In this document: piece after piece, positions 44,239 through 52,258 of the stretch
How the letters are laid out: every line of letters starts with the position of its first letter
Numbering within the stretch: position 1 is the stretch's first letter
DNA from: Acetobacteraceae bacterium
GTDB taxonomy: Bacteria; Pseudomonadota; Alphaproteobacteria; Acetobacterales; Acetobacteraceae
Direction: 5' to 3'
Assembly: GCA_003506895.1 (NCBI GenBank)
Contig: DNXO01000162.1
Coordinates: 26,555-90,554 of the forward strand
DNA length: 64,000 nt
Notes under the pieces: generated by a model
What the model was told of the DNA's origin: nothing
The model's database searches: none
The model's input: the letters and a program-made list of their open reading frames with translations, nothing else
Program-made: the position numbers and the translations under genes

Positions 44239-44577
44239 TTACAGCGCTTCGGAATCGACTTCGCCGGTGCGGATGCGCATCGCGCGTTCGATATCCAGAA
44301 CAAAAATCTTACCGTCACCGATCTTGCCGGTGTGCGCGGCCTTCGAGATCGCTTCGATAACCTGGTCCGCCAGGTCGGCGGCAACCACGACTTCGATCTT
44401 TATCTTGGGCAGGAAACTCACGTGATATTCCGCGCCACGATATATTTCCGTCTGGCCCTTTTGCCTGCCAAAGCCCTTCACTTCCGACACGGTCAATCCC
44501 TGCACCCCAAGCGGGGTCAAGGCTTCCCGAACGTCGTCAAGCTTGAATGGCTTGATGATAGCCATGATGAGTTTCAT
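44239..44577 (-). CDS. glnK: GlnK PII signalling protein
   Basis: A 112-residue PII trimer protein. Begins MKLIMAIIKPFKLDDVREAL; the T-loop Tyr (uridylylation site) is residue 51 (RGAEYHVSF); and the C-terminal PII signature is IGDGKIFVLDIERAMRIRTG. It senses ATP/ADP and 2-oxoglutarate and plugs AmtB. It precedes amtB on the same strand, the typical pairing. A one-mismatch sigma-54 site lies 116 bases upstream. Confidence 0.96.
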   Translation of the reverse strand: MKLIMAIIKPFKLDDVREALTPLGVQGLTVSEVKGFGRQKGQTEIYRGAEYHVSFLPKIKIEVVVAADLADQVIEAISKAAHTGKIGDGKIFVLDIERAMRIRTGEVDSEAL

Positions 44578-44692
44578 GTCGCCCGGTCCTCCGGTCTTTC
44601 ATTGGGGTTGCGAGAAGCCTGCATCTCTTGTCCTGTCTTGCCGTTCCGCCACGCCGCCGCACGAAGCACCAGCCGGACGTGGCTGAATGGTA

Positions 44693-44708
44693 ATCAATAA
44701 TCGTGCCA
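44693..44708 (-). promoter_or_regulatory. Sigma-54 promoter candidate of glnK-amtB
   Basis: Minus strand reads TGGCACG-ATTA-TTGAT: the -24 half matches the TGGCACG consensus exactly and the spacing is right, but the -12 GC is GA. It is about 116 bases before the glnK start. Typical for a nitrogen-limitation promoter needing NtrC; activity is inferred. Confidence 0.55.
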
Positions 44709-44970
44709 ACATGGTCAGACGCAGTCTGACGGGGTTTCCTTCGTCACTCCGCCAACAAATCCGAGGTTTCTGCACATTATTCGGGCAGTTGCTCACTACT
44801 GCCACAGTAATACCAGCGGCCCAAAGGGCCGACTTTTATGCGCGCGGGGTTGGTGGGACGGCCGAGCGCCAAATCAACAGGATACCAGCCGCCCGCCGAC
44901 TGACCAAAGAGGCGCAGCTTCGGGCGGTTGGCATAAATCACAGGAAGGATTGGAGCGTGATCTGGACAAG

Positions 44971-45009
44971 TGGAATCACCGAAGCGGTGAATCAGGCGAT
45001 CAAACCAAC
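44971..45009. repeat. Dispersed palindromic repeat, copy A
   Basis: The 39-base segment is 32/39 identical to 53216-53254. Both contain TCACCGA near their start and a GGTGAA arm (TCACCG-aag-CGGTGA here), giving a short hairpin, and then GCGATC. Similarity seems to trail on for about 30 more bases. It is non-coding in both places. Confidence 0.6.
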
Positions 45010-45120
45010 GGTTAGCGCACCCGCGAAGCAACTTCGATTGGGCGGCGCGGACGACGGCAAGGTCCTTGTCGTCAACAGGACCGAAGCAGCCGAAGCGATG
45101 GTTAAAGGGCCGCTGGCCCC

Positions 45121-45154
45121 ATAAAAAAACCCCGCCGATTGACCGGCGGGGTTT
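45121..45154 (-). terminator. Intrinsic terminator of glnA
   Basis: Arms AAACCCCGCCG (45127-45137) and CGGCGGGGTTT (45144-45154) pair perfectly with loop ATTGAC. On the minus strand the stem is followed by a run of T (plus-strand A tract 45123-45129). It starts 19 bases past the glnA stop. Confidence 0.9.
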
Positions 45155-45172
45155 CTTTGGGGGTCTGACGAA

Positions 45173-46621
45173 TCAGACCGAGTAGTACATCTCGAACTCA
45201 ACCGGGTGCGGCGTGTGCTCGAAACGATACACCTCGCTCCACTTCAGTTCGATGTAGCTCTCGATCTGATCCTTGCTGAAGACGCCGCCTTCCAGCAGGA
45301 AGTCGTGGTCGGCAGCCAGGGCGCCAAGAGCCTCACGCAGGCTTCCGCATACGGTCGGGATGCCCTTCAGCTCGTCCGGCGGCAGGTCGTACAGATCCTT
45401 GTCCATCGGGTCGCCGGGGTGGATCTTGTTCTTGATCCCATCCAGCGCCGCCATGGTGATGGCGGAATACGACAGATACGGGTTGCAGCTCGGATCGGGG
45501 AACCGAACCTCAACGCGCTTGGCCTTCGGATTGGTCGTGTACGGAATGCGGCAAGACGCCGAACGGTTGCGTGCCGAGTAGGCCAGCAGCACCGGCGCTT
45601 CGAACCCGGGGATCAACCGCTTGTAGCTGTTGGTCGAGGGGTTGGAGAACGCGTTGATCGCCTTGGCATGCTTGATGATGCCGCCGATGGCGTACAGGCA
45701 CATTTCCGACAGGTCGGCATAGCCATTACCTGCGAACAACGGCTTGCCAGCCTTCCAGATCGAGATATGCGTGTGCATGCCAGACCCGTTGTCGCCATAG
45801 ATCGGCTTCGGCATGAAGGTCGCCGTCTTGCCGTAGCTGTGGGCGACGTTGTGGACGCAGTACTTATAGATCTGCATCTGGTCGGCCATGGTGGTCAGCG
45901 AGTTGAAGCGCGTTCCCAACTCATGCTGCGACTGCGCGACTTCGTGGTGATGCTTCTCGATCGGCAGACCCATTTCGCCCATCGTGGAGAGCATCTCTGC
46001 GCGCAGGTCGCTGTCCCCATCGACCGGGGGAACCGGGAAGTAGCCGCCCTTCACGCCGGGACGGTGACCCATGTTGCCTTCCGGATAGTCCTTCATGGAG
46101 GAACCCGGGCCCTCGACGCTATCCATCGAGAAGTGGCCGAAGTTGCCGCCGGTGCCGAACTTCACGCTGTCGAAAATGAAGAATTCAGCTTCCGCGCCGA
46201 TCGACACGCTGTCGCCGATGCCGCTGGACTTCACGTAGGCTTCGCACAGCTTGGCCGTCGCCCGCGGGTCGCGTGAATAGAACTGGCCGGTCGAAGGCTC
46301 GATGACATCGCAGAACACGATCATGCTCGGTTTTGCCGAGAACGGGTCCATGGTCGCCGTCGCCGCATCGGGCATCAGGATCATGTCGCTCTCGTTGATT
46401 GCCTTCCAGCCGGAGATCGACGAACCGTCGAACATGATCCCGTCACGGAAGGCGTCTTCGCCCATCGTGGAGATATGCTGGGCGGTGTGCTGCCACTTAC
46501 CGCGGGGGTCGGTGAACCGCAGGTCCACGTATTCCACGGAATTGTCGGCCATCATCTTGAGCACCTTGCTGACTTCGGCACTCGGTCCTGATGGTGCTGC
46601 TGCTGCCGGCTTCTTCGCCAT
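45173..46621 (-). CDS. glnA: Glutamine synthetase type I
   Basis: A 482-residue GSI that makes glutamine from glutamate, ammonium and ATP; dodecameric. Conserved blocks include MFDGSSISGWKAINESDM, the EAEFFIFDS metal ligands, NGSGMHTHISIW, NRSASCRIPYTTNPKAKRVE, and the adenylylation Tyr in DKDLYDLPPDE. The N-terminus is about 10 residues longer than usual (MAKKPAAAAPSGP, Ala-rich). ATG 46621 was chosen over a longer frame to 46705. It follows glnB by 219 bases on the minus strand and is followed by a terminator. Confidence 0.97.
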   Translation of the reverse strand: MAKKPAAAAPSGPSAEVSKVLKMMADNSVEYVDLRFTDPRGKWQHTAQHISTMGEDAFRDGIMFDGSSISGWKAINESDMILMPDAATATMDPFSAKPSMIVFCDVIEPSTGQFYSRDPRATAKLCEAYVKSSGIGDSVSIGAEAEFFIFDSVKFGTGGNFGHFSMDSVEGPGSSMKDYPEGNMGHRPGVKGGYFPVPPVDGDSDLRAEMLSTMGEMGLPIEKHHHEVAQSQHELGTRFNSLTTMADQMQIYKYCVHNVAHSYGKTATFMPKPIYGDNGSGMHTHISIWKAGKPLFAGNGYADLSEMCLYAIGGIIKHAKAINAFSNPSTNSYKRLIPGFEAPVLLAYSARNRSASCRIPYTTNPKAKRVEVRFPDPSCNPYLSYSAITMAALDGIKNKIHPGDPMDKDLYDLPPDELKGIPTVCGSLREALGALAADHDFLLEGGVFSKDQIESYIELKWSEVYRFEHTPHPVEFEMYYSV

Positions 46622-46725
46622 CCTGATTTTCCCCGTTAGCTGTCTGAACGCCGCACATGTCCCACCCGTCAGGGGACGACAGGACGCGGCTGGTGAAGGC
46701 CCCACACCACGCGGGACCTTGAAAG

Positions 46726-46759
46726 CCGACTCTCCTTAAACATTGTCGCGGAGAGCCGG
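46726..46759 (-). promoter_or_regulatory. Hairpin in the glnB-glnA spacer
   Basis: On the minus strand CCGGCTCTCC pairs with GGAGAGTCGG (10 bp, one G-U; plus-strand arms 46726-46735 and 46750-46759) with a 14-base loop. Only a short CTTTC follows, so it could be a partial attenuator, processing site or leader element of glnA. Confidence 0.4.
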
Positions 46760-46840
46760 AAGCGGAATTAACCTGCTATTTGCATGGATCGCCCGACCCG
46801 AACCGGAGCCGCCGGAGGCAGCACCGCGTGGCAGGAAACC

Positions 46841-47179
46841 CTAAATCGCGTCCTCCCCACGTTCGCCCGTCCGGATACGAATCACCTCCTCAATGGAAGA
46901 GATGAATATCTTGCCGTCGCCGATGCGGCCGGTACGGGCGGCATTGATGATGGCTTCGACCGCACGCTCCAGCAGCGCGTCGTCGCAGATCACCTCGATC
47001 TTCACCTTCGGCAGGAAATCGACCACGTATTCAGCGCCACGATAGAGCTCGGTGTGACCCTTCTGACGGCCAAACCCCTTGGCTTCCACCACGGTGATGC
47101 CTTGCAGTCCAACCTCGTGCAGGGCTTCCTTCACCTCATCGAGTTTGAACGGCTTGATGACAGCTTCGATCTTTTTCAT
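46841..47179 (-). CDS. glnB: GlnB PII signalling protein
   Basis: A 112-residue PII protein. It begins MKKIEAVIKPFKLDEVKEAL, the T-loop Tyr is residue 51 (RGAEYVVDF), and it ends VIRIRTGERGEDAI. It reports 2-oxoglutarate/glutamine status to NtrB/NtrC and the GS adenylyltransferase. Start ATG 47179 is favoured, since the frame upstream is not conserved. It precedes glnA, and a near-consensus sigma-54 promoter lies about 95 bases upstream. A second PII gene, glnK, is 2.3 kb away. Confidence 0.96.
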   Translation of the reverse strand: MKKIEAVIKPFKLDEVKEALHEVGLQGITVVEAKGFGRQKGHTELYRGAEYVVDFLPKVKIEVICDDALLERAVEAIINAARTGRIGDGKIFISSIEEVIRIRTGERGEDAI

Positions 47180-47574
47180 GTCCATCAAGCCCGGTTTAGC
47201 CGGGCCTCCCACAAAGTTCAGGCTGCCCGTTTCGCTTCACCTGTCAGCGGCATGAACAGCACCATAGGTTTGCATGCGCCGTGCCAAGCGGCAACGGCGA
47301 AGGTTAGTTAGCGGCAAACCTTTATCGATGAACGCGTGCAGCACCTCTGATTCGCATCGATGCGGGTTGATTAGCCGCCGGGTGGTCGAGCATAGACGCG
47401 ACGAAACGTCCTCTGCCCGCTGTTTACGCAGTTGAAATGGGGGCAATTCGCCTGTTTTTTGTGCACGCCTTGAGAAAAATAGATACGCCTCCTATACGGC
47501 AGGCTCGGCCTTTCCAATCGGCTTCGTGAGCGATATGCCCTCGGTTGACGGTTGATCAGGACGGAGTGCCATCG
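47180..47574. other. Divergent spacer between glnB and the aminotransferase
   Basis: About 395 bases with no supportable gene. It holds the glnB sigma-54 promoter at 47272-47287; no confident promoter for the plus-strand aminotransferase could be named. Confidence 0.5.
47272..47287 (-). promoter_or_regulatory. Sigma-54 promoter of glnB-glnA
   Basis: Minus strand reads TGGCACG-GCGC-ATGCA: perfect -24 half, invariant GG and GC with ten bases between, and only one deviation (TTGCA to ATGCA) in the -12 half. It lies about 93 bases before glnB. RpoN is encoded in this window. The NtrC-binding enhancers were not identified. Confidence 0.8.
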
Positions 47575-48738
47575 ATGCGCGGAGCCAACACCTATCTGGA
47601 GTCGATCGGCACCACCATTTTCACGGTGATGTCGGCGCTCGCCAACGAGCATAAGTCGATCAATCTGGGTCAGGGATTTCCGGATACCGACGGGCCAGCC
47701 GATGTCGTGCAGGCGGCCGCCGATGCTTTGAAGGACGGTCGCAACCAGTATCCGCCGATGCCGGGCGTCCCGGAACTGCGGCAGGCCGTCGCCGCCGCGA
47801 ACCGGCGTTTTTATGGGCTGGAGATCGACTGGGCGAAGGAGGTCACGGTCACCTCCGGCGCCACCGAGGCGATCACCGCCTGCCTGATGGCGGTCCTCAA
47901 TCCCGGTGACGAGGTCGTGCTGATCGAACCGCTGTATGACACCTATGTGCCCGTGGTCCGCATGCTGGGGGCAATCCCGCGCATCGTGCGTCTGGCGCCG
48001 CCGCACTGGGAACTGCCACGCGCGGAACTGGCGGCGGCGTTCGGGCCGAAAACCAAGGCGATCTTGTTCAACTCCCCGATGAACCCTTGCAGCAAGGTGT
48101 TCACGGCGGAAGAACTCGGCTTCATCGCGCAACTGGTGGAGCGGCATGACACCTACGCAATCTGCGACGAGGTGTATGAGCATCTGATTTTCGACGGGTT
48201 GAAGCATATCCCGCTCATGACCTTCCCCGGGATGCGGGATCGCACGATGCGCATCGGCAGCGCGGGCAAGACCTTCTCGCTCACGGGTTGGAAGGTGGGT
48301 TATGTGACGGCGGGCGCGGCGCTGACGCCGCTGGTCCAGAAAGCGCACCAGAATCTGACGTTCACCACGGCGCCCAACCTGCAACGGGCGGTGGCGATCG
48401 GGTTGGGCAAGGACGATGCCTATTTCGCGTCGCTCGCGCGCGATCTCCAGGACCGGCGGGACCAGCTTGCCCGGGGTTTGGCATCTGTCGGATTGTCGGT
48501 CCTGCCAACCCAGGGCACCTATTTCATCACCACCGACTTCGCGCCGCTGGGCTTCAACGGCGACGACGTCGCGTTCTGCCGCCATATCACGGAGCACGCG
48601 GGCGTGACGGCCATTCCGGTAACGGCGTTCTATGATGGACCCGATGCACCCAGGCACTATGCCAGGTTTGCGTTTTGCAAGCGCCCCGAGGTGCTGGACG
48701 AGGCGATCAGCCGGCTGAGGCGGCACTTCAGCCGCTGA
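47575..48738 (+). CDS. Class I/II PLP aminotransferase
   Basis: A 387-residue fold-type I aminotransferase. The PLP Lys is in SAGKTFSLTGWKVGY, with the substrate/cofactor block SGATEAITACLMAVLNPGDE and NSPMNPCSKV earlier. The family (KAT/methionine-type or DapC-type) transaminates amino acids to 2-keto acids; the exact donor is not predictable. ATG 47575 follows a weak SD (GGAG). It precedes the cobalamin riboswitch but is not part of that transcript's control. Confidence 0.9.
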   Translation: MRGANTYLESIGTTIFTVMSALANEHKSINLGQGFPDTDGPADVVQAAADALKDGRNQYPPMPGVPELRQAVAAANRRFYGLEIDWAKEVTVTSGATEAITACLMAVLNPGDEVVLIEPLYDTYVPVVRMLGAIPRIVRLAPPHWELPRAELAAAFGPKTKAILFNSPMNPCSKVFTAEELGFIAQLVERHDTYAICDEVYEHLIFDGLKHIPLMTFPGMRDRTMRIGSAGKTFSLTGWKVGYVTAGAALTPLVQKAHQNLTFTTAPNLQRAVAIGLGKDDAYFASLARDLQDRRDQLARGLASVGLSVLPTQGTYFITTDFAPLGFNGDDVAFCRHITEHAGVTAIPVTAFYDGPDAPRHYARFAFCKRPEVLDEAISRLRRHFSR

Positions 48739-48777
48739 ATTTACGGACGATCGAAAGCACGCTATAGCCGCCCGCAG

Positions 48778-48958
48778 ATGAAGGTGGCCCGCAAGGGCTG
48801 AAACGGGAACTGCCGAAAGGCGGCTGCCCTCGCAACTGTAAGCGGCGAGCCCGGTCCAAATGCCATTGCCCCTGTCGGGTGAGAAGGCGGACCCAAGGCC
48901 GAGACCCGCGAGCCAGGAGACCGGCCGGCATCGAGACTGCGCGCGTGCCCCGGACGAG
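48778..48958 (+). ncRNA. Cobalamin riboswitch
   Basis: The stretch has the conserved landmarks in order: GGCTGAAACGGGAA-type first helix, CGCAACTGTAAGCGGCGAG core, the GAAGGCGG-like internal motif (here GAGAAGGCGG), and the B12 box GAGCCAGGAGACC at 48910-48922. It lies 70 bases before btuB and should shut off expression when adenosylcobalamin is plentiful. The expression platform (about 48930-49026) was not resolved. Confidence 0.93.
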
Positions 48959-49026
48959 GAAAAACCGGAGTAGCGGGGAGAAACCCGTATGCGAGCAATC
49001 GACATAGTCGTCGATGGAGTACCCGC

Positions 49027-51012
49027 ATGCGCCCGTATCGCGCTTTGACGGTTTTAGCCCTGATAACAGCAACCCCGGCAGCGGCCGAGGATACAACGCA
49101 GACCGCGCCCGATATGGTCGTGACCGCGACTCGCATTCCGACGTCCGTCGAGAACATCGCCGCCGGCGTAACGGTGATCGATCGGGCGGATATCGAGGCA
49201 CACGGCTACAACAGCCTGACCCAGGCGCTGGCCGACGTGCCAGGCGTGCATGTCAGTCCATCCGGTGGGCTCGGTGGGCAGACCAGCGTGTTCATCCGGG
49301 GCATGAACTCGAACCATGTGCTGGTCTTGCGAGACGGGATGCCGATCTCCGATGCGGCGGACCCGACGGCCGCTTACAATTTTGGGATCGACACCCTGTC
49401 GGACGTTGAGCGGATCGAGATCATTCGCGGGCCAATGGCCGCCTTGTACGGGTCCGGCGCGATCGGCGGCGTGATCAATCTGATCTCTCGTCGCGGGACC
49501 CAGCAGGGCGTGCATTGGAGCGGCGATCTGGCAGGCGGCTATCCGGCCTTGGTGCGCGGCAACGTGACGGCCAGCGGGGTCGAAGGGCCAATCGATTTCG
49601 CGTTGACGGCGGAGTCGCAATCTCAGCGCGGCTACGATTCAATCCCACAGCGGGAAAGCGTCTATACTGGCGTGCCACAGGGATTCCGGGATCGTATCCT
49701 CACCCTGAATCTCGGCTATACGCCGATCGAGGGCACCAGGTTGTCGCTGTTCGCCCGTGCACAGACCGCGTATTTCGGCTTCGATACCCTAGGATCGCCG
49801 ACATACGACGACTCCAACTCGATCGGCCATACCGCGTCGTTATTGGGGCGCGTTGGGGGCACGACCCGTCTTTTCGACGGGCGGTTGGAAAGCGGTCTGT
49901 TCGTGGGACGGGCGCAGGAGGACCGGCGATATCTGGAACCACTGGCGCCCGCGGATCCGAATCAGACATCCGCCGATGACCGCTATCATGCTTACCGGAC
50001 GGACGTGCAGTGGAACAACACGCTGCACCTGGACGATTTCGTAAACCAGCAATGGCTCTCCGCCAGCGCGATGACGTTCGGTTATGAGTACACCGGCGAT
50101 ACCGCCAAGGTCCGCACAAACGACAACTATGGCGGTTATCCGTATGCGGAAAGCGCGCTGGCCTCGATGGTTGACGACGCACTCTACGCCGGAGTGCAAA
50201 CCACCGTGCTGCAACGCCTGACCATGACGGGGCAGGTCCGCCACGATTGGGTTGACGGCGCCTCGCCAAGCACGTGGCGGCTTGGAGCGGTTTATGAATT
50301 GAAGGAAATCGCGTCGCACCTGAAGTTCGCGTACGGAACGGGATTTCGTGCACCCTCGCTGTATGACCGTTATGGTATCGATTCGTCTGGCTTTGTCGGC
50401 AACCCGACCTTGAAGCCGGAGCAATCGCAGGGCTGGGAAGCGGGCTTCATTACCGATGTCGGAACACCCTGGCGAGTGGATTTCCTGACGTTCGGGGCAA
50501 CGTATTTCGATCAGAGAGTCCGCGATCTGATCGTTGGTGTATTTTCTCCTATATTTACGGATATCAACCTGGGCTCCGCGCACGTTCACGGCGTGGAAAC
50601 CGAAGCCACGTTGCGCCCGGCCTATTGGGCGGAACTCCATGCCGGCTACACGTTGCTCAACACCACATCGGTCGGTCAATCATCCGCCGTGGGTTCGCAA
50701 TTACTGCGCCGGCCCCAAAACGAAGCGTCGTTTGACCTGACCCTGAAGCCGATGACCGATCTGCGGATTATCACTACGGTTATCTATACGGGATCGGCGC
50801 ACGACTACCTGTACGACAACAGCGGCAATGGGATCGGATATGGGGCGGGGCAGCACGGGTTGGTTGCCAATATGGCAGCCAACTACAAGCTGAAACCGCA
50901 GGTCGAGCTCTACCTCAACGGCTGGAATATCTTGAACTCGAAGTTCGAGCCGGTGAACGGCTTCCAGATGCCGGGTCCCACTGTTCTGGCCGGAATACGA
51001 TTCACGACTTAG
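49027..51012 (+). CDS. btuB: TonB-dependent cobalamin receptor BtuB-like
   Basis: A 661-residue outer-membrane receptor. After a signal peptide (ALTVLALITATPAAAED) the TonB-box-like PDMVVTATR is followed by the plug (SVFIRGMNSNHVLVLRDGMP and ERIEIIRGPMAALYGSGAIG) and a 22-strand barrel ending in Thr-Thr. BtuB has the analogous DTLVVTANR box. Control by the upstream cobalamin riboswitch makes vitamin B12 or a corrinoid the likely ligand. No btuFCD genes are next to it here. Confidence 0.9.
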   Translation: MRPYRALTVLALITATPAAAEDTTQTAPDMVVTATRIPTSVENIAAGVTVIDRADIEAHGYNSLTQALADVPGVHVSPSGGLGGQTSVFIRGMNSNHVLVLRDGMPISDAADPTAAYNFGIDTLSDVERIEIIRGPMAALYGSGAIGGVINLISRRGTQQGVHWSGDLAGGYPALVRGNVTASGVEGPIDFALTAESQSQRGYDSIPQRESVYTGVPQGFRDRILTLNLGYTPIEGTRLSLFARAQTAYFGFDTLGSPTYDDSNSIGHTASLLGRVGGTTRLFDGRLESGLFVGRAQEDRRYLEPLAPADPNQTSADDRYHAYRTDVQWNNTLHLDDFVNQQWLSASAMTFGYEYTGDTAKVRTNDNYGGYPYAESALASMVDDALYAGVQTTVLQRLTMTGQVRHDWVDGASPSTWRLGAVYELKEIASHLKFAYGTGFRAPSLYDRYGIDSSGFVGNPTLKPEQSQGWEAGFITDVGTPWRVDFLTFGATYFDQRVRDLIVGVFSPIFTDINLGSAHVHGVETEATLRPAYWAELHAGYTLLNTTSVGQSSAVGSQLLRRPQNEASFDLTLKPMTDLRIITTVIYTGSAHDYLYDNSGNGIGYGAGQHGLVANMAANYKLKPQVELYLNGWNILNSKFEPVNGFQMPGPTVLAGIRFTT

Positions 51013-51016
51013 CGGT

Positions 51017-52141
51017 TCAGCTCAGGCCGCCGCGCGCCGCGACCGGCCAGAGGCATTCCACCCGGCCATTGCGCACGCCGACATACCAGTCGAACTTATC
51101 GACGGTCGGATCGCAATGGCCGGGGATCAGTCTCAGCTTTTCGCCGACCTTTGGAGCGGCTGTTTCGCTGCCATATTGCAGCTTGCCATGCTCATCGGAT
51201 GCGCCGGTGTAACTGATGTCCGGGCGTTGCCAGACCGTGGGATAACCGGAATCGACCGCGACCGCCTTGTGCCCGGCGTCCAGCACCGCGACGCCAGTCT
51301 GGGCCTGGCTCATGACCGAGGACAACACGAACAGCGCATGCTTGAAGGTGCTGACCGGGGCGCCGGCCTCGTCCATGTTCCGGGCATAGTCGGCGTCCAT
51401 GAAGACGTAGCTGCCAGCTTGCATTTCTGTGTAGATGCCGGAGTTCGATTCAATCTCAAACGTGCCGGTTCCGGCGCCGCCGACGATCGGACACCCCAGG
51501 CCCTGCTGGCGAAGTTGCTCGACCGTCCGGCGGGACGCATCGACGGCATTGCCGATCAGCGTGCGGCGCTCCGCCGGGGTGCGCTTGTGCTGGGCGCTGC
51601 CGTGATAGGCTTGCAGGCCGCCAAAGATCAGATGTTTGGAGGCCGCGATCTTGGCAGCCAAAGCCACTGCGTCCGGGCCGGGCTGTACGCCGCAGCGGCC
51701 AGCGCCGACGTCGATCTCCACCAGCACGGTCATACGGATGCCTGCATCGGCGGCGGCAGCTTCGATCGCCGCGACCTGGCCGGCGTCGTCGGCGCAGAGC
51801 GCGACCTTGGCGATGCGCGACAGGGCGCACAGGCGGGCCAGCTTGGCGGCTCCCACGACCTCATTGCTGACCAGGATGTCAGGGATGCCGCCCCAGGCAA
51901 GCACTTCGGCTTCAGCGACCTTCTGCACGCAGTTGCCGATGGCACCGCGCGCCATTTGCAGCTTGGCGATGATCGGGGATTTGTGGGTCTTGGCATGCGC
52001 TCGCAGCTTCACCCCGGTCGGCGCCAGCTTGGCCGCCATCGTGTCGAGATTGAACTCGAACGCGTCCAGGTCGATGACCAGGGCGGGGGTGTCGATTTCA
52101 TCTTCACGCATGCCGGGGGCAGCGGGAGGGTTTTGCAGCAT
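51017..52141 (-). CDS. D-threonine aldolase / D-serine dehydratase-type PLP enzyme
   Basis: A 374-residue fold-type III PLP protein of the DSD1/DTA family. PLP Lys candidate in LRAHAKTHKSP (about residues 46-56), the mid-domain AGTGTFEIESNSGIYTEM segment and the conserved QAGSYVFMDADYARN. The C-terminal metal-binding segment reads IPGHCDPTVDKFDWYV, with the His and Cys of D-serine dehydratase-like enzymes. It acts on a D-amino acid; the exact one is unknown. It is convergent with btuB by 4 bases. Confidence 0.85.
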   Translation of the reverse strand: MLQNPPAAPGMREDEIDTPALVIDLDAFEFNLDTMAAKLAPTGVKLRAHAKTHKSPIIAKLQMARGAIGNCVQKVAEAEVLAWGGIPDILVSNEVVGAAKLARLCALSRIAKVALCADDAGQVAAIEAAAADAGIRMTVLVEIDVGAGRCGVQPGPDAVALAAKIAASKHLIFGGLQAYHGSAQHKRTPAERRTLIGNAVDASRRTVEQLRQQGLGCPIVGGAGTGTFEIESNSGIYTEMQAGSYVFMDADYARNMDEAGAPVSTFKHALFVLSSVMSQAQTGVAVLDAGHKAVAVDSGYPTVWQRPDISYTGASDEHGKLQYGSETAAPKVGEKLRLIPGHCDPTVDKFDWYVGVRNGRVECLWPVAARGGLS

Positions 52142-52258
52142 CGGGCGCTTCCTTCAGGACGGACCAGTTTCACCCGTTGCGCCGAATGCGGCAACCCGGT
52201 TTCCCGTCGCCGCGTCATGTCCTAAGCTGGCTCCACAACGAACCGGGGGAAACCAAGC

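Larger units (their letters stand above)
44578..45120. other. Spacer between glnA and glnK; holds a sigma-54 site and a dispersed repeat
   Basis: About 540 bases without a supportable gene. It holds the sigma-54 candidate at 44693-44708 and the repeat copy at 44971-45009. A 145-codon open frame on the plus strand (44687-45124) has atypical composition and no recognisable domain, so I do not call it. Confidence 0.5.

Noticed and set aside
44687..45124. 145-codon open frame on the plus strand between glnA and glnK
   Set aside because: No recognisable domain, atypical amino-acid composition, and it contains the dispersed repeat and sigma-54 candidate of the other strand.
46622..46840. Separate sigma-54 promoter before glnA
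   Set aside because: The nearest TGCAT...GCCC match has the wrong spacing (nine rather than ten bases).
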